From: Actinobacillus lignieresii
GTDB lineage: Bacteria; Pseudomonadota; Gammaproteobacteria; Enterobacterales; Pasteurellaceae
Direction of reading: 5' to 3'
Assembly (NCBI RefSeq): GCF_900444945.1
Contig: NZ_UFRM01000001.1
Coordinates: 1,436,501 to 1,500,500, forward strand
DNA: 64,000 nt
Every line of letters begins with the position of its first letter. Position 1 is the stretch's first letter. Of this stretch, positions 39,789-49,860 are shown one piece after another. The notes beneath the pieces were generated by a model. It saw only the letters and a list, made by a program, of their open reading frames with translations. It had not been told where the DNA came from and made no database searches. The translations under genes and the position numbers were made by a program.

Positions 39789-40802
39789 ATGAACGATATG
39801 ATTACTATGTCTCATGGAAACGGCGGATTATTAATGCAGAAACTAATCCGAGAATACTTTATGGAAGCGTTTGATAATCCTCTGCTTTCGCAGGCGGAAG
39901 ATCAGGCTCGCCTGCCTTTAACCGCTTTAACGTCACAAGGCGACCAACTCGCTTTTAGTACCGATAGTTTTGTTATAGATCCGATCTTTTTCCCCGGAGG
40001 GAATATCGGTAAATTGGCAGTATGCGGCACAGTAAACGATGTTGTGGTAAGCGGTGCCGTTCCCCTTTACCTTTCATGCGGTTTTATTTTAGAAGAAGGT
40101 TTCCCGCTCGAACAGTTAAAGCAAGTCATTAGCGAAATGGCAAATTGCGCTAAACAAGCCGGAATCCAAATCGTTACCGGTGATACTAAAGTAGTTCCGA
40201 AAGGAGCGGCAGATAAAATTTTCATTAATACCAGCGGTATCGGAGTTATCCCGTCTCATATTCAGTGGGGTATGCATCAAATTAAAGCGGGCGATAAAAT
40301 TCTTGTCAGCGGCACATCAGGCGATCACGGCGCAACGATCCTAAATTTACGAGAGAAACTCGGTATTCAAACGGATTTGATTAGCGATTGTAATGTCCTA
40401 ACGCCGTTAGTCGATTTACTACGCCCGATAGACGGTATTAAAACCCTCAGAGATGCAACCAGAGGCGGGGTTAATGCGGTATTACACGAGTTTTCGCAAA
40501 GTAGCGGACTCGGTATGCAAATTTATCAAGACGATTTACCGATTCGCAGCGAAGTAAGAGGTATTTGTGAGTTGTTAGGCTTGGAAGCGATAAACTTTGC
40601 CAATGAAGGAAAACTCGTCATTATCGTTAGTGCCGAAGCGGCACAAGCTGCATTATCTGCGCTACATTCGCATCCGCTCGGTAAAGATGCTGCAGTTATC
40701 GGCGAAGTCATTGAGGAGAAAAAAGTACGCCTAATCGGCTCATTCGGGCAAAGCCGCCTATTAGATCTACCGACTATAGAGCCTTTGCCTCGTATTTGCT
40801 AA
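39789..40802 (+). CDS. hypE: Carbamoyl-dehydratase HypE
   Basis: Converts a carbamoyl group on its own C-terminal cysteine into thiocyanate, the source of the cyanide ligands. The start at 39789 (MNDMITMSHGNGG) is fixed by one-base spacing from the hypD stop. The 337 residues contain MSHGNGGLLMQKLI, the AIR-synthase-like FSTDSFVIDPIFFPGG, GDTKVVPKG, ATRGGVNAVLHEF, and the required terminal PRIC with Cys337. HypF, which loads the carbamoyl group, is encoded just downstream on the other strand. Confidence 0.96.
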   Translation: MNDMITMSHGNGGLLMQKLIREYFMEAFDNPLLSQAEDQARLPLTALTSQGDQLAFSTDSFVIDPIFFPGGNIGKLAVCGTVNDVVVSGAVPLYLSCGFILEEGFPLEQLKQVISEMANCAKQAGIQIVTGDTKVVPKGAADKIFINTSGIGVIPSHIQWGMHQIKAGDKILVSGTSGDHGATILNLREKLGIQTDLISDCNVLTPLVDLLRPIDGIKTLRDATRGGVNAVLHEFSQSSGLGMQIYQDDLPIRSEVRGICELLGLEAINFANEGKLVIIVSAEAAQAALSALHSHPLGKDAAVIGEVIEEKKVRLIGSFGQSRLLDLPTIEPLPRIC

Positions 40803-40850
40803 CTATAAAAAATCCGTAATATTACGCGGCGATTGAACAAACGGTATTTA

Positions 40851-40880
40851 TAAGGGCGAATATAATTCGTCCTTATTTAT
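40851..40880. terminator. Possible bidirectional terminator between hypE and hypF
   Basis: TAAGGGCGAAT and ATTCGTCCTTA arms with one mismatch and a short loop lie between convergent genes; the T tail is modest. Confidence 0.5.
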
Positions 40881-40893
40881 ATGAATACTAATA

Positions 40894-43179
40894 CTAATAA
40901 TAACTTGCGATTACCGCCTGCCCTAGAGCTATACCGCCGTCCCCCATCGGAAATTCATGCCCCGCCAATAGTTTTAAATCACCTAACATCGGTTTAATTA
41001 AATAACGCAATAATCGGTTATGCCATACGCCGCCGGATAATACGATTGTTTTGATATGATATTTATCCGCTTGTGAACATGCCAAGTTCGCTAATCCTTG
41101 AGCTAACGAATAATGAAAAATCCATGCTTTTTCGGCTTCGGACACATCCAAAGCCAACCAATCCGACCAAAAATCCGCTAAGTTTAATTGATTATGTTCA
41201 TTTAATGAGATAGTAATGCCGTTACAATGTGTTTCTCCCGTTTGAGCATACTGCCAAGCAAGATTTTCCAATTTACACGCCGCTTCGCCTTCCCAAGTTA
41301 TCCGATCGGTTACAATACCTAAAGCATAAGCTACCGCATCGAATAAACGCCCTGCGGAAGAAATCAACGGCGCGTTAATGTTAGCTTCAACCGCTCTCAC
41401 TAAAGGCTGCCAATTTTTATCTCGTATCAGTTCTATGATTTTTTCATTATTTTGCCAATTTGGTACAAAGGCTAAACAATGTGCAAGAAAACTGCGCCAT
41501 GGTTGTTTAGCGGCAATATCTCCGCCAATCAACGCCACTTGAGGCAATCCGCCTAAATATTGACTACCGTTTTGAGAAACCAATAAACATTCCCCGCCCC
41601 ATAATTGGGAATGCTCCCCCATTCCGATACCGTCTAATGCCAAACCGATAACTTGTTCTTGCAAACAATTATGTTCCGCCAATACGCTAACGATATGCGC
41701 GTGGTGATGTAACACCTCGATCAACGGAATATGATATTTTTCGGATAAAGTCTTTCCCAGTTGATGCGTAAAATAACCGGGGTGTGCATCAACAGCGATC
41801 AAATCGGGAGTAAATTGATAAATTTGTTCGAATAATGCGATATTATCAATTAATTGCTGTTGTATTTGTTCATTCTGCATATCCCCTAAGTGTTGGGTAA
41901 TCACGGCATTTTTCTTACGTAATAAACAGAACGTATTTTTTAAATCGGCACCTAATGCCAAAATATTCTTATCGTTCTCAATAGATAAAGCGGTTTCGTT
42001 AGGCACATAACCGCGCGCTCTACGTAACGTTTCTTTACCGTCAAACGATACTCTAACCAGCGAATCGTCCGCTCGTTGCACAATATCTCGATTATGCAGC
42101 AACCAGTAATCGGCTAAATCCGCTAACGAATCAAGAGCATCTTGATTATTAAGCGCAGGGGGTAATCCGCTACGGTTTGCACTAGTCATAACCAATGGCA
42201 TATTCACTTCATGCATAAGCAAATGCTGTAACGGATTGCTAGGTAACATAACGCCGATTTCGGCTAAATCGGGAGCGACTAAATCGTGTACTCCGCGCAC
42301 TTTATGCTTTGCTAATAACACTATCGGTGCCGCACTACTTTGCAATAATAAACGTTCTTCTTCAGCTAATTCCGTTAGCCAATCAAGATTAGGTAGCATT
42401 ACAGCAAAAGGTTTACTCGGTCTTGTTTTCCGACGGCGTAATAAATCGATCGTTTTCGCTTGGGTCGCATCACAAGCCAGATGAAATCCGCCTAATCCTT
42501 TAACGGCGACAATGCAACCTTGACGTAATTTTTCGACCGCTTCTAAAATTGCGGAATAGTGTTGCGTAATCCGCTGTGTTCTATCGCAGAAAATGATATG
42601 CGGTCCGCATTCGGGACAAGCGTTAGGCTGTACGTGGAATCTTCTGTCCGCCGGATCTTTATATTCCTGCTTACAGACAGGGCAAAAAGCAAAATCACGC
42701 ATGGAGGTGTTATGGCGATCATAAGGTATCGAACGAATAATCGTAAAACGAGGACCGCAGTGAGTACAATTGGTAAACGGGTAATGAAAGCGGCGGTTAT
42801 TTATATCAAAGATCTCATTAAGACAAGCGGGACAAGTCGCCGCATCCGGAATCACTTGGGTATCCATTTGACTGTTTTCGCTTTCACGAATTAGGAATGC
42901 ATTCGGATCAAGTATCGAATCCCACTCGGTAGGTTGAATTTGTAATGAAGTAATCTGTGCCAATGGCGGAAGTTTATTTTGTAGATCATATAAAAAGGCA
43001 TCGAGTTTTTTCGTTTCGCTCTCGGTTAATATTCTAATCAAAACACCTTGCCCGTCATTATTTACATCGCCGTATAAATGGTGTTCATTTGCCAATTGCC
43101 AAACGAACGGACGAAAACCGACACCTTGTACCTTTCCTTTTACTCGAATTTCAATACCGTTATACGCCGAATTCCCCAT
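40894..43179 (-). CDS. hypF: Carbamoyltransferase HypF
   Basis: Transfers the carbamoyl group of carbamoyl phosphate to HypE for cyanide-ligand synthesis. The 761 residues comprise an acylphosphatase domain (GKVQGVGFRPFVWQLA, about 15-30), two zinc fingers with paired C-x-x-C (CPACL...CTHCGP and CPVCK...CPECGP, about 115-190), a YrdC-like domain (about 210-380), and a Kae1-like domain with EVLHHHAHIVSVLAEH and SGGVWHNRLL. It is separated from the other hyp genes by orientation and diverges from hybO. It draws on the same carbamoyl phosphate as arcB. Confidence 0.96.
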   Translation of the reverse strand: MGNSAYNGIEIRVKGKVQGVGFRPFVWQLANEHHLYGDVNNDGQGVLIRILTESETKKLDAFLYDLQNKLPPLAQITSLQIQPTEWDSILDPNAFLIRESENSQMDTQVIPDAATCPACLNEIFDINNRRFHYPFTNCTHCGPRFTIIRSIPYDRHNTSMRDFAFCPVCKQEYKDPADRRFHVQPNACPECGPHIIFCDRTQRITQHYSAILEAVEKLRQGCIVAVKGLGGFHLACDATQAKTIDLLRRRKTRPSKPFAVMLPNLDWLTELAEEERLLLQSSAAPIVLLAKHKVRGVHDLVAPDLAEIGVMLPSNPLQHLLMHEVNMPLVMTSANRSGLPPALNNQDALDSLADLADYWLLHNRDIVQRADDSLVRVSFDGKETLRRARGYVPNETALSIENDKNILALGADLKNTFCLLRKKNAVITQHLGDMQNEQIQQQLIDNIALFEQIYQFTPDLIAVDAHPGYFTHQLGKTLSEKYHIPLIEVLHHHAHIVSVLAEHNCLQEQVIGLALDGIGMGEHSQLWGGECLLVSQNGSQYLGGLPQVALIGGDIAAKQPWRSFLAHCLAFVPNWQNNEKIIELIRDKNWQPLVRAVEANINAPLISSAGRLFDAVAYALGIVTDRITWEGEAACKLENLAWQYAQTGETHCNGITISLNEHNQLNLADFWSDWLALDVSEAEKAWIFHYSLAQGLANLACSQADKYHIKTIVLSGGVWHNRLLRYLIKPMLGDLKLLAGHEFPMGDGGIALGQAVIASYY

Positions 43180-43258
43180 GATGATTTCCCCACTTCAAAC
43201 AACTTTACTTTTGTTAAACTAACCGACGGTAAATTAATACTCCCCGTTCAAGAAAACA

Positions 43259-43272
43259 ATGATTCTTATCAA
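43259..43272 (-). promoter_or_regulatory. FNR-type box near hypF in the hypF-hybO divergent region
   Basis: ATGAT-TCTT-ATCAA matches the FNR palindrome at 9 of 10 positions, 80 bases upstream of hypF, so anaerobic control of hypF is plausible. Confidence 0.6.
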
Positions 43273-43335
43273 TAAATACCCCCTTCTACAGCAATCTACC
43301 CATTCAGGTGTAATTTCTTAAAAACCTTAATTTTT

Positions 43336-43377
43336 ATGAGATAAATCAAATTTATTGCATATTAAAGAGCCTATGAT
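43336..43377 (+). promoter_or_regulatory. FNR-dependent promoter of the hyb operon
   Basis: ATGAG-ATAA-ATCAA (43336-43349) matches the FNR palindrome at 8 of 10 positions. TATGAT (43372-43377) follows as a -10 element. With a start near 43384 the box is centred at -41.5, the class II activator position. Confidence 0.65.
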
Positions 43378-43413
43378 TAGCCCATATATAAAGTGTGTAT
43401 TTAGGAGTGAAAT

Positions 43414-44556
43414 ATGCAACGATATGATGACCTGTTTTCTGCCCTTACCGATGTTTCTCGTCGGGATTTTATGAAATTATGTACCGCCTTAGCCGCAACG
43501 ATGGGGTTAAATGCTAAAGCAAGCGCAGAAATGACTAATGCCTTAACCAGCCCGCAACGCCCTCCGGTAATTTGGATTGGCGCGCAAGAATGTACCGGTT
43601 GTACGGAATCTTTATTACGTGCGACGCACCCTATTGTAGAAAACCTTGTATTGGATTTGATTTCTCTTGAATATCACGAAGTGCTATCGGCGGCTTTCGG
43701 TGACCAAGCGGAAGATAATAAACATAATGCAATGCATAAATATAAAGGTCAGTATATTTTAGTCGTGGACGGTTCTATTCCGGTGAAAGACGACGGTATA
43801 TATTGTATGATTGCGGGTAAACCCGTTTTAGAACATATCAAAGAAGCCGCTAAAGATGCGATGGCAATCATTGCTATCGGTTCGTGCGCTGCGTGGGGCG
43901 GCGTTCCTTCAAGCGGTAATAATCCGACCGGTGCAAGCAATTTATCCGATATTTTACCGGGTATGCCTATTATTAATATCCCGGGTTGTCCTCCTAATCC
44001 TCATAATTTCTTGGCGACCGTCGCCTATATTATTACCTATAAAAAATTACCGAATATGGACAAACTTAATCGTCCGTTATTCGCTTACGACAGACTTATT
44101 CACGAAAACTGTTATAGAAGACCGCACTTTGATGCGGGAAGATTTGCACGCGAATACGGCGATGAAGGACACCGACAAGGTTGGTGTTTATACCATTTAG
44201 GCTGTAAAGGTCCGGAAACTTACGGTAACTGTTCAACCCTTGAATTCTGCGATGTCGGCGGTAATAACTGGCCGGTCGGTATCGGTCATCCTTGCTACGG
44301 CTGTAATGAACAAGGCGTCGGATTTACCAAAGGAATTTTCCAATTGGCTACGGTGGAAAACCCGACACCAAGAGTGGATAAGCCGAGTGTAAATATCACG
44401 GAGGGAAGTCCCGCCTCAAAAACCGTTATCGGTTTACTCGGCGGAGCCGCCGGGGTACTGACCGGGGTGAGTGTGATGACGTTACGCAGTTTGAGTATTC
44501 AACATAAAGCTCAACAACAAGCTTCAAATAATTCTCGGGAACAATATCATGAATAG
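43414..44556 (+). CDS. hybO: Hydrogenase-2 small subunit HybO
   Basis: The electron-transfer subunit of the [NiFe] hydrogenase, with three iron-sulfur clusters. It carries a twin-arginine signal SRRDFMK at 15-21, so the folded complex is exported to the periplasmic face. The 380 residues contain the proximal-cluster [39 protein letters not shown], the medial/distal motifs [29 protein letters not shown] and [17 protein letters not shown], and a C-terminal membrane anchor near 336-360. First gene of the hyb operon; its last eight bases overlap hybA. Confidence 0.96.
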   Translation: MQRYDDLFSALTDVSRRDFMKLCTALAATMGLNAKASAEMTNALTSPQRPPVIWIGAQECTGCTESLLRATHPIVENLVLDLISLEYHEVLSAAFGDQAEDNKHNAMHKYKGQYILVVDGSIPVKDDGIYCMIAGKPVLEHIKEAAKDAMAIIAIGSCAAWGGVPSSGNNPTGASNLSDILPGMPIINIPGCPPNPHNFLATVAYIITYKKLPNMDKLNRPLFAYDRLIHENCYRRPHFDAGRFAREYGDEGHRQGWCLYHLGCKGPETYGNCSTLEFCDVGGNNWPVGIGHPCYGCNEQGVGFTKGIFQLATVENPTPRVDKPSVNITEGSPASKTVIGLLGGAAGVLTGVSVMTLRSLSIQHKAQQQASNNSREQYHE

Positions 44557-45586
44557 ACGTAAGTTTCTAAAAGTAGGCATCGGCGGCGGATTAGCTTCCG
44601 GTCTTACACCGAGCGTTGCTAACGCTAAAGCGGAAAATCGTCCTCGGATACCGACTGCCGTCGGTATGTTGTACGATTCTACGCTTTGTGTAGGTTGCCA
44701 AGCTTGTGTCGCCGAATGTCAGAATTTAAATAAAACGGCGATTAATCCTGTCGGAGAGCAAACTTGGTCGAATAACGATAAACTATCACCTTTCACACGA
44801 AACATTATTCAAGTTTGGTCAAACGGGGAAGGTAAATATAAGGATCAAGTCAATAACGGTTACGCTTACATTAAAAAACAATGTATGCATTGTGTTGAGC
44901 CCAATTGCGTAACAGCCTGTCCGGTGCAAGCGCTGACTAAAGACGAAAAAACCGGTATCGTTAATTATGATCCCGATATTTGTACCGGTTGTCGTTATTG
45001 TATGGTTGCCTGTCCGTTTAACGTACCTAAATACGACTATAACAATCCGTTCGGCGAAATCAGCAAATGCGAACTTTGTAACCAAAAAGGATTGGAACGT
45101 ATTGATAAGGGCGAGAATCCGGGCTGCTGTCAGGTTTGTCCGACCGGCGCGATTATTTTCGGTAGCTATAACGACTTATTAGCCGAAGCTAAACGCCGTC
45201 TGACGTTACTGAGAGGGACGGAGTATGACTACCCTCGTCAAACGGTAGATAGTAAAGATACTTATAAGGCTAAAGTACCTCTATATCAACAACATATCTA
45301 CGGAGAAACCGAAGGCGGCGGTACGCAAGTATTAGTACTTAGCGGCGTTCCGCATGAAAATTTAGATTTACCTCAGTTGCACGAACTGGCGACAGGTACG
45401 CGAGCGGCACATTTACAGCATACCTTATATAAAGGCATGATCTTACCGCTAGTCGCTTTGGCGGGTCTAACCGCAATGACTTATAGAAGTCTGCATGCGG
45501 ATAAAATCGAAGCTAAAAAACAGGAATGGAAATTAGCTCGCGAACAGATGAAAGTAGAAGAAGAGAAGGAGGATCACCATGGCTAA
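44549..45586 (+). CDS. hybA: Hydrogenase-2 ferredoxin-like subunit HybA
   Basis: Carries electrons from HybO toward the membrane protein HybB. A twin-arginine signal ([10 protein letters not shown]) begins the 345 residues. Four ferredoxin-type cysteine groups follow: [38 protein letters not shown] and CELC with a later [10 protein letters not shown], enough for four [4Fe-4S] clusters. A hydrophobic anchor lies near 300-318 and the tail is highly charged. It overlaps hybO and hybB by eight bases each, implying coupled translation. Confidence 0.95.
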   Translation: MNRRKFLKVGIGGGLASGLTPSVANAKAENRPRIPTAVGMLYDSTLCVGCQACVAECQNLNKTAINPVGEQTWSNNDKLSPFTRNIIQVWSNGEGKYKDQVNNGYAYIKKQCMHCVEPNCVTACPVQALTKDEKTGIVNYDPDICTGCRYCMVACPFNVPKYDYNNPFGEISKCELCNQKGLERIDKGENPGCCQVCPTGAIIFGSYNDLLAEAKRRLTLLRGTEYDYPRQTVDSKDTYKAKVPLYQQHIYGETEGGGTQVLVLSGVPHENLDLPQLHELATGTRAAHLQHTLYKGMILPLVALAGLTAMTYRSLHADKIEAKKQEWKLAREQMKVEEEKEDHHG

Positions 45587-46760
45587 AGCTCGTCCTCTCG
45601 GCGGTCGTTTAATATCAATCCCCGTATTGGTATTCGCACCGCTTGCCGCTATTTGCGCTTTATTAATATTACGTCGTCTGATTTTCGGTATCGGTTCCGT
45701 GACCGAACTGAACGGCGGTTATCCCTGGGGGTTATGGATCGGTTTCGACTTATTGGTCGGAACGGGATTGGCCTGCGGAGGTTGGGCGTTAGCATGGACG
45801 GTATATGTCTTTAATAAAGGTAAATACCATCCTTTAGTACGTCCCGCATTGTTAGCCAGCTTATTCGGATATACCTTAGGCGGCTTATCCATTACTATCG
45901 ATATGGGGCGTTATTGGCATCTGCCTTATTTTTTCATGCCGGGACAATTTAATACCTCTTCCGTATTATTTGAAACGGCGGCATGTATGACCGTCTATAT
46001 ATGTGTCGTAACCTTAGAGTTCGCACCGGTCATTTTAGGTTATTTCGGTTTGAAAAAATGGTTCGATAAGCTGAATAAAATCATGTTTTTCTTAGTTGCG
46101 TTAGGCGCTTTATTACCGATGATGCACCAATCCTCAATGGGTTCTTTGATGATTGTTGCAGGTCATAAAGTACACCCTGTATGGCAAAGTTACGAAATGC
46201 TGCCTATCTTTTCGTTATTTACCGCATTTATTATGGGCTTCTCCATTATTATTTTCGAAGGCTCATTAGTAAAAGCGGGATTAGCGGGAAAAGCACCGGA
46301 CGAAAGACATTTATTCACACGTTTAGCCAGAGTAGCGGCAATTCTAATCGGATTATTTATCGTCGTTCGTTTCGGAGAGTTAATTTATAACGATAAGTTA
46401 CATTACGTCTTACAAGGCGATTTCTATTCATTAATGTTTTGGTTGGAAGTAAGCTTAATGTCCCTACCTATTTTCACATTATTCTTAGGCGACAAATTTT
46501 CCGATAGCCGTTGGTTGTTTATCTCGGCACTTTGTATGATCGGCGGCTCGGCATTATGGCGTATGAATTATTCCATCATTATGTTTGATCCGGGCATGGG
46601 GTACGATTACTTCCCGTCGGCTCCGGAACTATTAATTTCAATCGGTTTTATTTCTATTGAAATTTGCGCCTATATATTAATTGTTAGATTATTCCCTGTA
46701 TTACCAGTTATCCAAGAAGCACATCAAGAAAATAATATTCAATCCGGAGTGAGAGCATGA
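45579..46760 (+). CDS. hybB: Hydrogenase-2 integral membrane subunit HybB
   Basis: A NrfD/PsrC-type membrane protein that passes hydrogenase electrons to menaquinone and is proposed to link this to proton movement. The 393 residues have about nine or ten membrane segments, starting around 13-33. Motifs include [24 protein letters not shown] and a conserved [16 protein letters not shown] loop. No heme-ligand pattern is evident. It overlaps hybA by eight bases and hybC by four. Confidence 0.94.
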   Translation: MAKARPLGGRLISIPVLVFAPLAAICALLILRRLIFGIGSVTELNGGYPWGLWIGFDLLVGTGLACGGWALAWTVYVFNKGKYHPLVRPALLASLFGYTLGGLSITIDMGRYWHLPYFFMPGQFNTSSVLFETAACMTVYICVVTLEFAPVILGYFGLKKWFDKLNKIMFFLVALGALLPMMHQSSMGSLMIVAGHKVHPVWQSYEMLPIFSLFTAFIMGFSIIIFEGSLVKAGLAGKAPDERHLFTRLARVAAILIGLFIVVRFGELIYNDKLHYVLQGDFYSLMFWLEVSLMSLPIFTLFLGDKFSDSRWLFISALCMIGGSALWRMNYSIIMFDPGMGYDYFPSAPELLISIGFISIEICAYILIVRLFPVLPVIQEAHQENNIQSGVRA

Positions 46761-48466
46761 CAACTAAACAACGTATTACTATCGACCCTGTTACGCGTAT
46801 CGAAGGTCATTTACGTATCGATTGTGAAATCGAAGACGGAAAAGTCACCAATGCTTGGTCATCAGGTACCATGTGGCGAGGCATGGAAAATATTATTCAG
46901 GGAAAAGATCCTCGCGATGCTTGGATGATTATGCAACGAATTTGCGGCGTTTGTACGACGGTACACGCTATTGTCAGCGTGAGAGCAGTGGAAGACGCAA
47001 TCGGTGCGAAAGTACCGCTAAATGCGCAATATATTCGCAATATGATTTTAGCCGCACATACGATGCATGACCATATCGTACATTTTTATCAACTTTCCGC
47101 AATGGACTGGGTGGATATTACTTCTGCGCTCGAAGCCGATCCTGAAAAAGCGGAAGCGATGTTGAAAGGTGTTTCCACATGGTCGCTGAATAGTGCAAAC
47201 GAATTCCGTAACGTGCAAAATAAATTAAAAGCGTTGGTTGCAAGCGGGCAATTAGGTATTTTTGCCAACGGATATTTCGGTCATCCGGAGATGAAGTTAC
47301 CGCCGGAAGTAAATTTAATTGCGGTCGCTCACTATTTACAAGCGTTGGAATGTCAGCGTGATGCCAACCGTATCGTGGCGTTATTAGGTAGTAAAACCCC
47401 TCATATTCAAAACTTAGCGATAGGCGGCGTTGCGAACCCGATTAACTTAGACGCCCAATCCGTACTCAATTTAGAACGGCTAATGTTCGTGAAAAGTTGT
47501 ATAGACAAATTGAACGATTTTGTGAACCAAGTTTATAAAATCGATACCGCCGTTATTGCCGCACATTATCCGGAATGGTTACAACTAGGAAAAACATCAC
47601 GTAACTATTTATCCGTACCGGAATATCCTTTAAATGAAGATAATACGAAATTCGTACTTTCCGGCGGTTACATTGAAAACGGAGATTTATCTACTTTCCG
47701 CAATATTGCTGACTATAAAGACGAATTTCTCTTAAAAGGGATTAAAGAAAGCGGCAAACATGCTTGGTATGAAGATGATGAAGCTTTAGAACCGTGGGCG
47801 GGATTAACCCGTCCTAAATATACCGGATGGCAAGAAGACGGAAAATATTCTTGGGTAAAAGCCCCTTCTTTCTATAATAAAGTCGTTGAAGTCGGTCCTT
47901 TAGCTTATCTTATGTGCGGATTGGCAACCGAAAACAAATTAACCGTAAAACACTTCAATGAAGTGAAAAACTTATATAAAACTCTCACGCAAAACGAATT
48001 ATCCGTTGATGATTTGCATTCTACCTTAGGACGAATCATCGGACGTACCGTACATTGTTGTACGCTTAACGATTTACTTGTTCAACAATGGCAATTGCTG
48101 ATAGAGAATATCGGTAGAGGCGATACCGATGCTTACTTAAAAGCGGAAATTCCGCCGACAGGCGAATTTAAAGGTGTTGGTTTTAGCGAAGTACCGAGAG
48201 GTATGCTATCTCATTGGATTGTAATCAAAGACGGTAAAATCGCGAATTATCAAGCCGTAGTACCGTCCACTTGGAACTCCGGTCCGCGCAACCAAAACGA
48301 TGAAATGGGACCTTATGAGCTATCTTTAATCGGTACGCCTGTTGCTGATCCGAAGAAACCGTTAGAAATCGTTCGTACGATTCACTCGTTCGATCCTTGT
48401 ATGTCTTGTGCCGTACATGTCGTTAATACCGAAACGGACGAAGTAACCGAGGTTAAGGTACTATAA
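46757..48466 (+). CDS. hybC: Hydrogenase-2 large subunit HybC
   Basis: Carries the NiFe active site. The 569-residue precursor has the N-terminal nickel motif RICGVCTTVH (Cys63, Cys66) and the C-terminal motif DPCMSCAVH (Cys548, Cys551, His554). The latter is followed by a 15-residue tail that HybD should remove after nickel insertion. RIEGHLRID near the start is also family-typical. It lacks a signal peptide and should travel with HybO by the Tat route. The four-base overlap with hybB and one-base overlap with hybD indicate coupling. Confidence 0.97.
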   Translation: MTTKQRITIDPVTRIEGHLRIDCEIEDGKVTNAWSSGTMWRGMENIIQGKDPRDAWMIMQRICGVCTTVHAIVSVRAVEDAIGAKVPLNAQYIRNMILAAHTMHDHIVHFYQLSAMDWVDITSALEADPEKAEAMLKGVSTWSLNSANEFRNVQNKLKALVASGQLGIFANGYFGHPEMKLPPEVNLIAVAHYLQALECQRDANRIVALLGSKTPHIQNLAIGGVANPINLDAQSVLNLERLMFVKSCIDKLNDFVNQVYKIDTAVIAAHYPEWLQLGKTSRNYLSVPEYPLNEDNTKFVLSGGYIENGDLSTFRNIADYKDEFLLKGIKESGKHAWYEDDEALEPWAGLTRPKYTGWQEDGKYSWVKAPSFYNKVVEVGPLAYLMCGLATENKLTVKHFNEVKNLYKTLTQNELSVDDLHSTLGRIIGRTVHCCTLNDLLVQQWQLLIENIGRGDTDAYLKAEIPPTGEFKGVGFSEVPRGMLSHWIVIKDGKIANYQAVVPSTWNSGPRNQNDEMGPYELSLIGTPVADPKKPLEIVRTIHSFDPCMSCAVHVVNTETDEVTEVKVL

Positions 48467-48963
48467 TGAAACCGTTAATCTTAGGAATCGGAAACATTTT
48501 ATTAAGCGATGAGGGTATCGGTGTCAGAGCAGTTCAGGAACTGGAACAAAAACCGGAACTTACGGCGTTCTTAGATATTGTTGATGGCGGAACATGCGGA
48601 ATGGAACTCCTCGATTGTATCGCCAATCGCAAACATCTGATTATTATAGATGCGGTACTTGCCAACAAAAATGCGGGAGAAATTATCGTATTGCACAATG
48701 AAAAAATCCCGACATTTTTTTCACGTAAAATATCGCCGCATCAGCTTGGTATTTGCGATGTATTATCGGCATTGACCTTAACGGAAGAATTGCCTGAACA
48801 TCTATGCCTAATCGGCATCCAACCGGAATCGTTGGAATCCGGAATCGGATTAACTAAAACAATAGAAAATGCGTTTCCGTCTATTTTTCATTGTTTAGCG
48901 CAACAACTGGCGGCTTACGGATTTAATGATCCGTTATTACTTCGAGAGTTGGAAAATGTATAG
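48466..48963 (+). CDS. hybD: Hydrogenase-2 maturation endopeptidase HybD
   Basis: A nickel-dependent checkpoint protease that clips the HybC C-terminal tail. The 165 residues contain the expected metal ligands: Glu16 (LLSDEGIGV), Asp62 (LIIIDAVL) and a histidine at 92 (SPHQLGICD), nearly the numbering of E. coli HybD. GIGNILLSDEG and GGTCGMELLD are hallmark stretches. The start codon shares its A with the hybC stop, and the stop overlaps hybE. Confidence 0.95.
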   Translation: MKPLILGIGNILLSDEGIGVRAVQELEQKPELTAFLDIVDGGTCGMELLDCIANRKHLIIIDAVLANKNAGEIIVLHNEKIPTFFSRKISPHQLGICDVLSALTLTEELPEHLCLIGIQPESLESGIGLTKTIENAFPSIFHCLAQQLAAYGFNDPLLLRELENV

Positions 48964-49459
48964 ACACCAAAATACATCAATCGATAGCCCATTATCCGAA
49001 GTAATGGGGTTTAACGACAATCCGGGAGTATTATTTCGAAAGGAGATGGAAAAAATATCCGCTAATATGCAGGATTTACCGTTTTATCGGCACGATATTC
49101 CTTGTTTCACACCTAATTTCGTTTTGTATGAAGGACAATGGATAGGTTCCGTTTTAACACCTTGGATGATAAGTATCGTCATTATCCCAGGACCGGAACA
49201 ATTATGGGAAGGAAGAACGGTTGGAGATAAGCTCGGCTTACAATTGCCCTATAAAGCAATGACGTTTACCGTAAGTAGTATCGACTCAATACCGCAGTAT
49301 TTAAGTTGTTCGTTACTCTCTCCGATTGATCCGAATTTAACCGCCGAACAAGCGGTCCAATTAACGAAAGATTGCTTAACAATGTTACTGTCGTTACCTA
49401 TAAAACAGCAGGTGCCTGATATAAGTAAACGTAATATTTTTAGTGCCATGTTAAAATAA
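48956..49459 (+). CDS. hybE: Hydrogenase-2 chaperone HybE
   Basis: An assembly chaperone that keeps the small-subunit Tat signal shielded until the complex is mature. I chose the ATG at 48956 (MYRHQNTS), which overlaps the hybD stop by eight bases and gives 167 residues; an upstream ATG at 48926 is possible. Family motifs are MQDLPFYRHDIPCFTPNF, GQWIGSVLTPWMISIVIIPGP (split here by length) and LPYKAMTFTVS, as in the rubredoxin/HybE-HupJ family. No rubredoxin domain is present. Confidence 0.9.
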   Translation: MYRHQNTSIDSPLSEVMGFNDNPGVLFRKEMEKISANMQDLPFYRHDIPCFTPNFVLYEGQWIGSVLTPWMISIVIIPGPEQLWEGRTVGDKLGLQLPYKAMTFTVSSIDSIPQYLSCSLLSPIDPNLTAEQAVQLTKDCLTMLLSLPIKQQVPDISKRNIFSAMLK

Positions 49460-49486
49460 CCCATCTAAAAGAATAGGAAAATTATT

Positions 49487-49765
49487 ATGTGTTTAGGCGT
49501 ACCGGGAAAAATCGTCAAAATCGGGCAAAGTGCGTTCGAACTTGCTACCGTAGATGTTTGCGGCGTGCAAAGAGAAGTTAATATCACTTTAATCTGTGAT
49601 AGAGATCCCCAAGAGTTATTAGGTAAATGGGTATTAATTCATGTCGGTTTTGCTATGAGCATCATGGATGAACAAGAAGCTAAAAATACTTTAGACGCTC
49701 TACTGTCCATAAATCAGCTGGAACATGAATTAACTGATTTTGAAGGATTAAGACCTGCATCTTAG
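49487..49765 (+). CDS. hybG: Hydrogenase-2 HypC-type chaperone HybG
   Basis: A HypC paralogue that carries the Fe(CN)2CO precursor with HypD and delivers it to HybC. The required N-terminal MCLGVPGKIVKI, with Cys2 as the iron ligand after Met removal, is present. The conserved LIHVGFAMSIMDEQEA follows near 58-73. At 92 residues it is slightly longer than the enteric form. There is no separate hypC in the cluster, so HybG must serve both the general and Hyd-2-specific role. Confidence 0.95.
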   Translation: MCLGVPGKIVKIGQSAFELATVDVCGVQREVNITLICDRDPQELLGKWVLIHVGFAMSIMDEQEAKNTLDALLSINQLEHELTDFEGLRPAS

Positions 49766-49792
49766 TGAGATAGCTAAAAATAAATAGAAAAA

Positions 49793-49838
49793 AAAGCCGA
49801 ATAAAAAGTGTTTATAACACAACGTTATTCGGCTTTCT
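49793..49838. terminator. Bidirectional terminator between hyb operon and hypA
   Basis: AAAGCCGAATAA (49793-49804) pairs exactly with 49825-49836; an inner GTGTT/AACAC stem extends it. Convergent genes flank it. Confidence 0.85.
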
Positions 49839-49860
49839 TATACCAATCAAGAAAATACTT

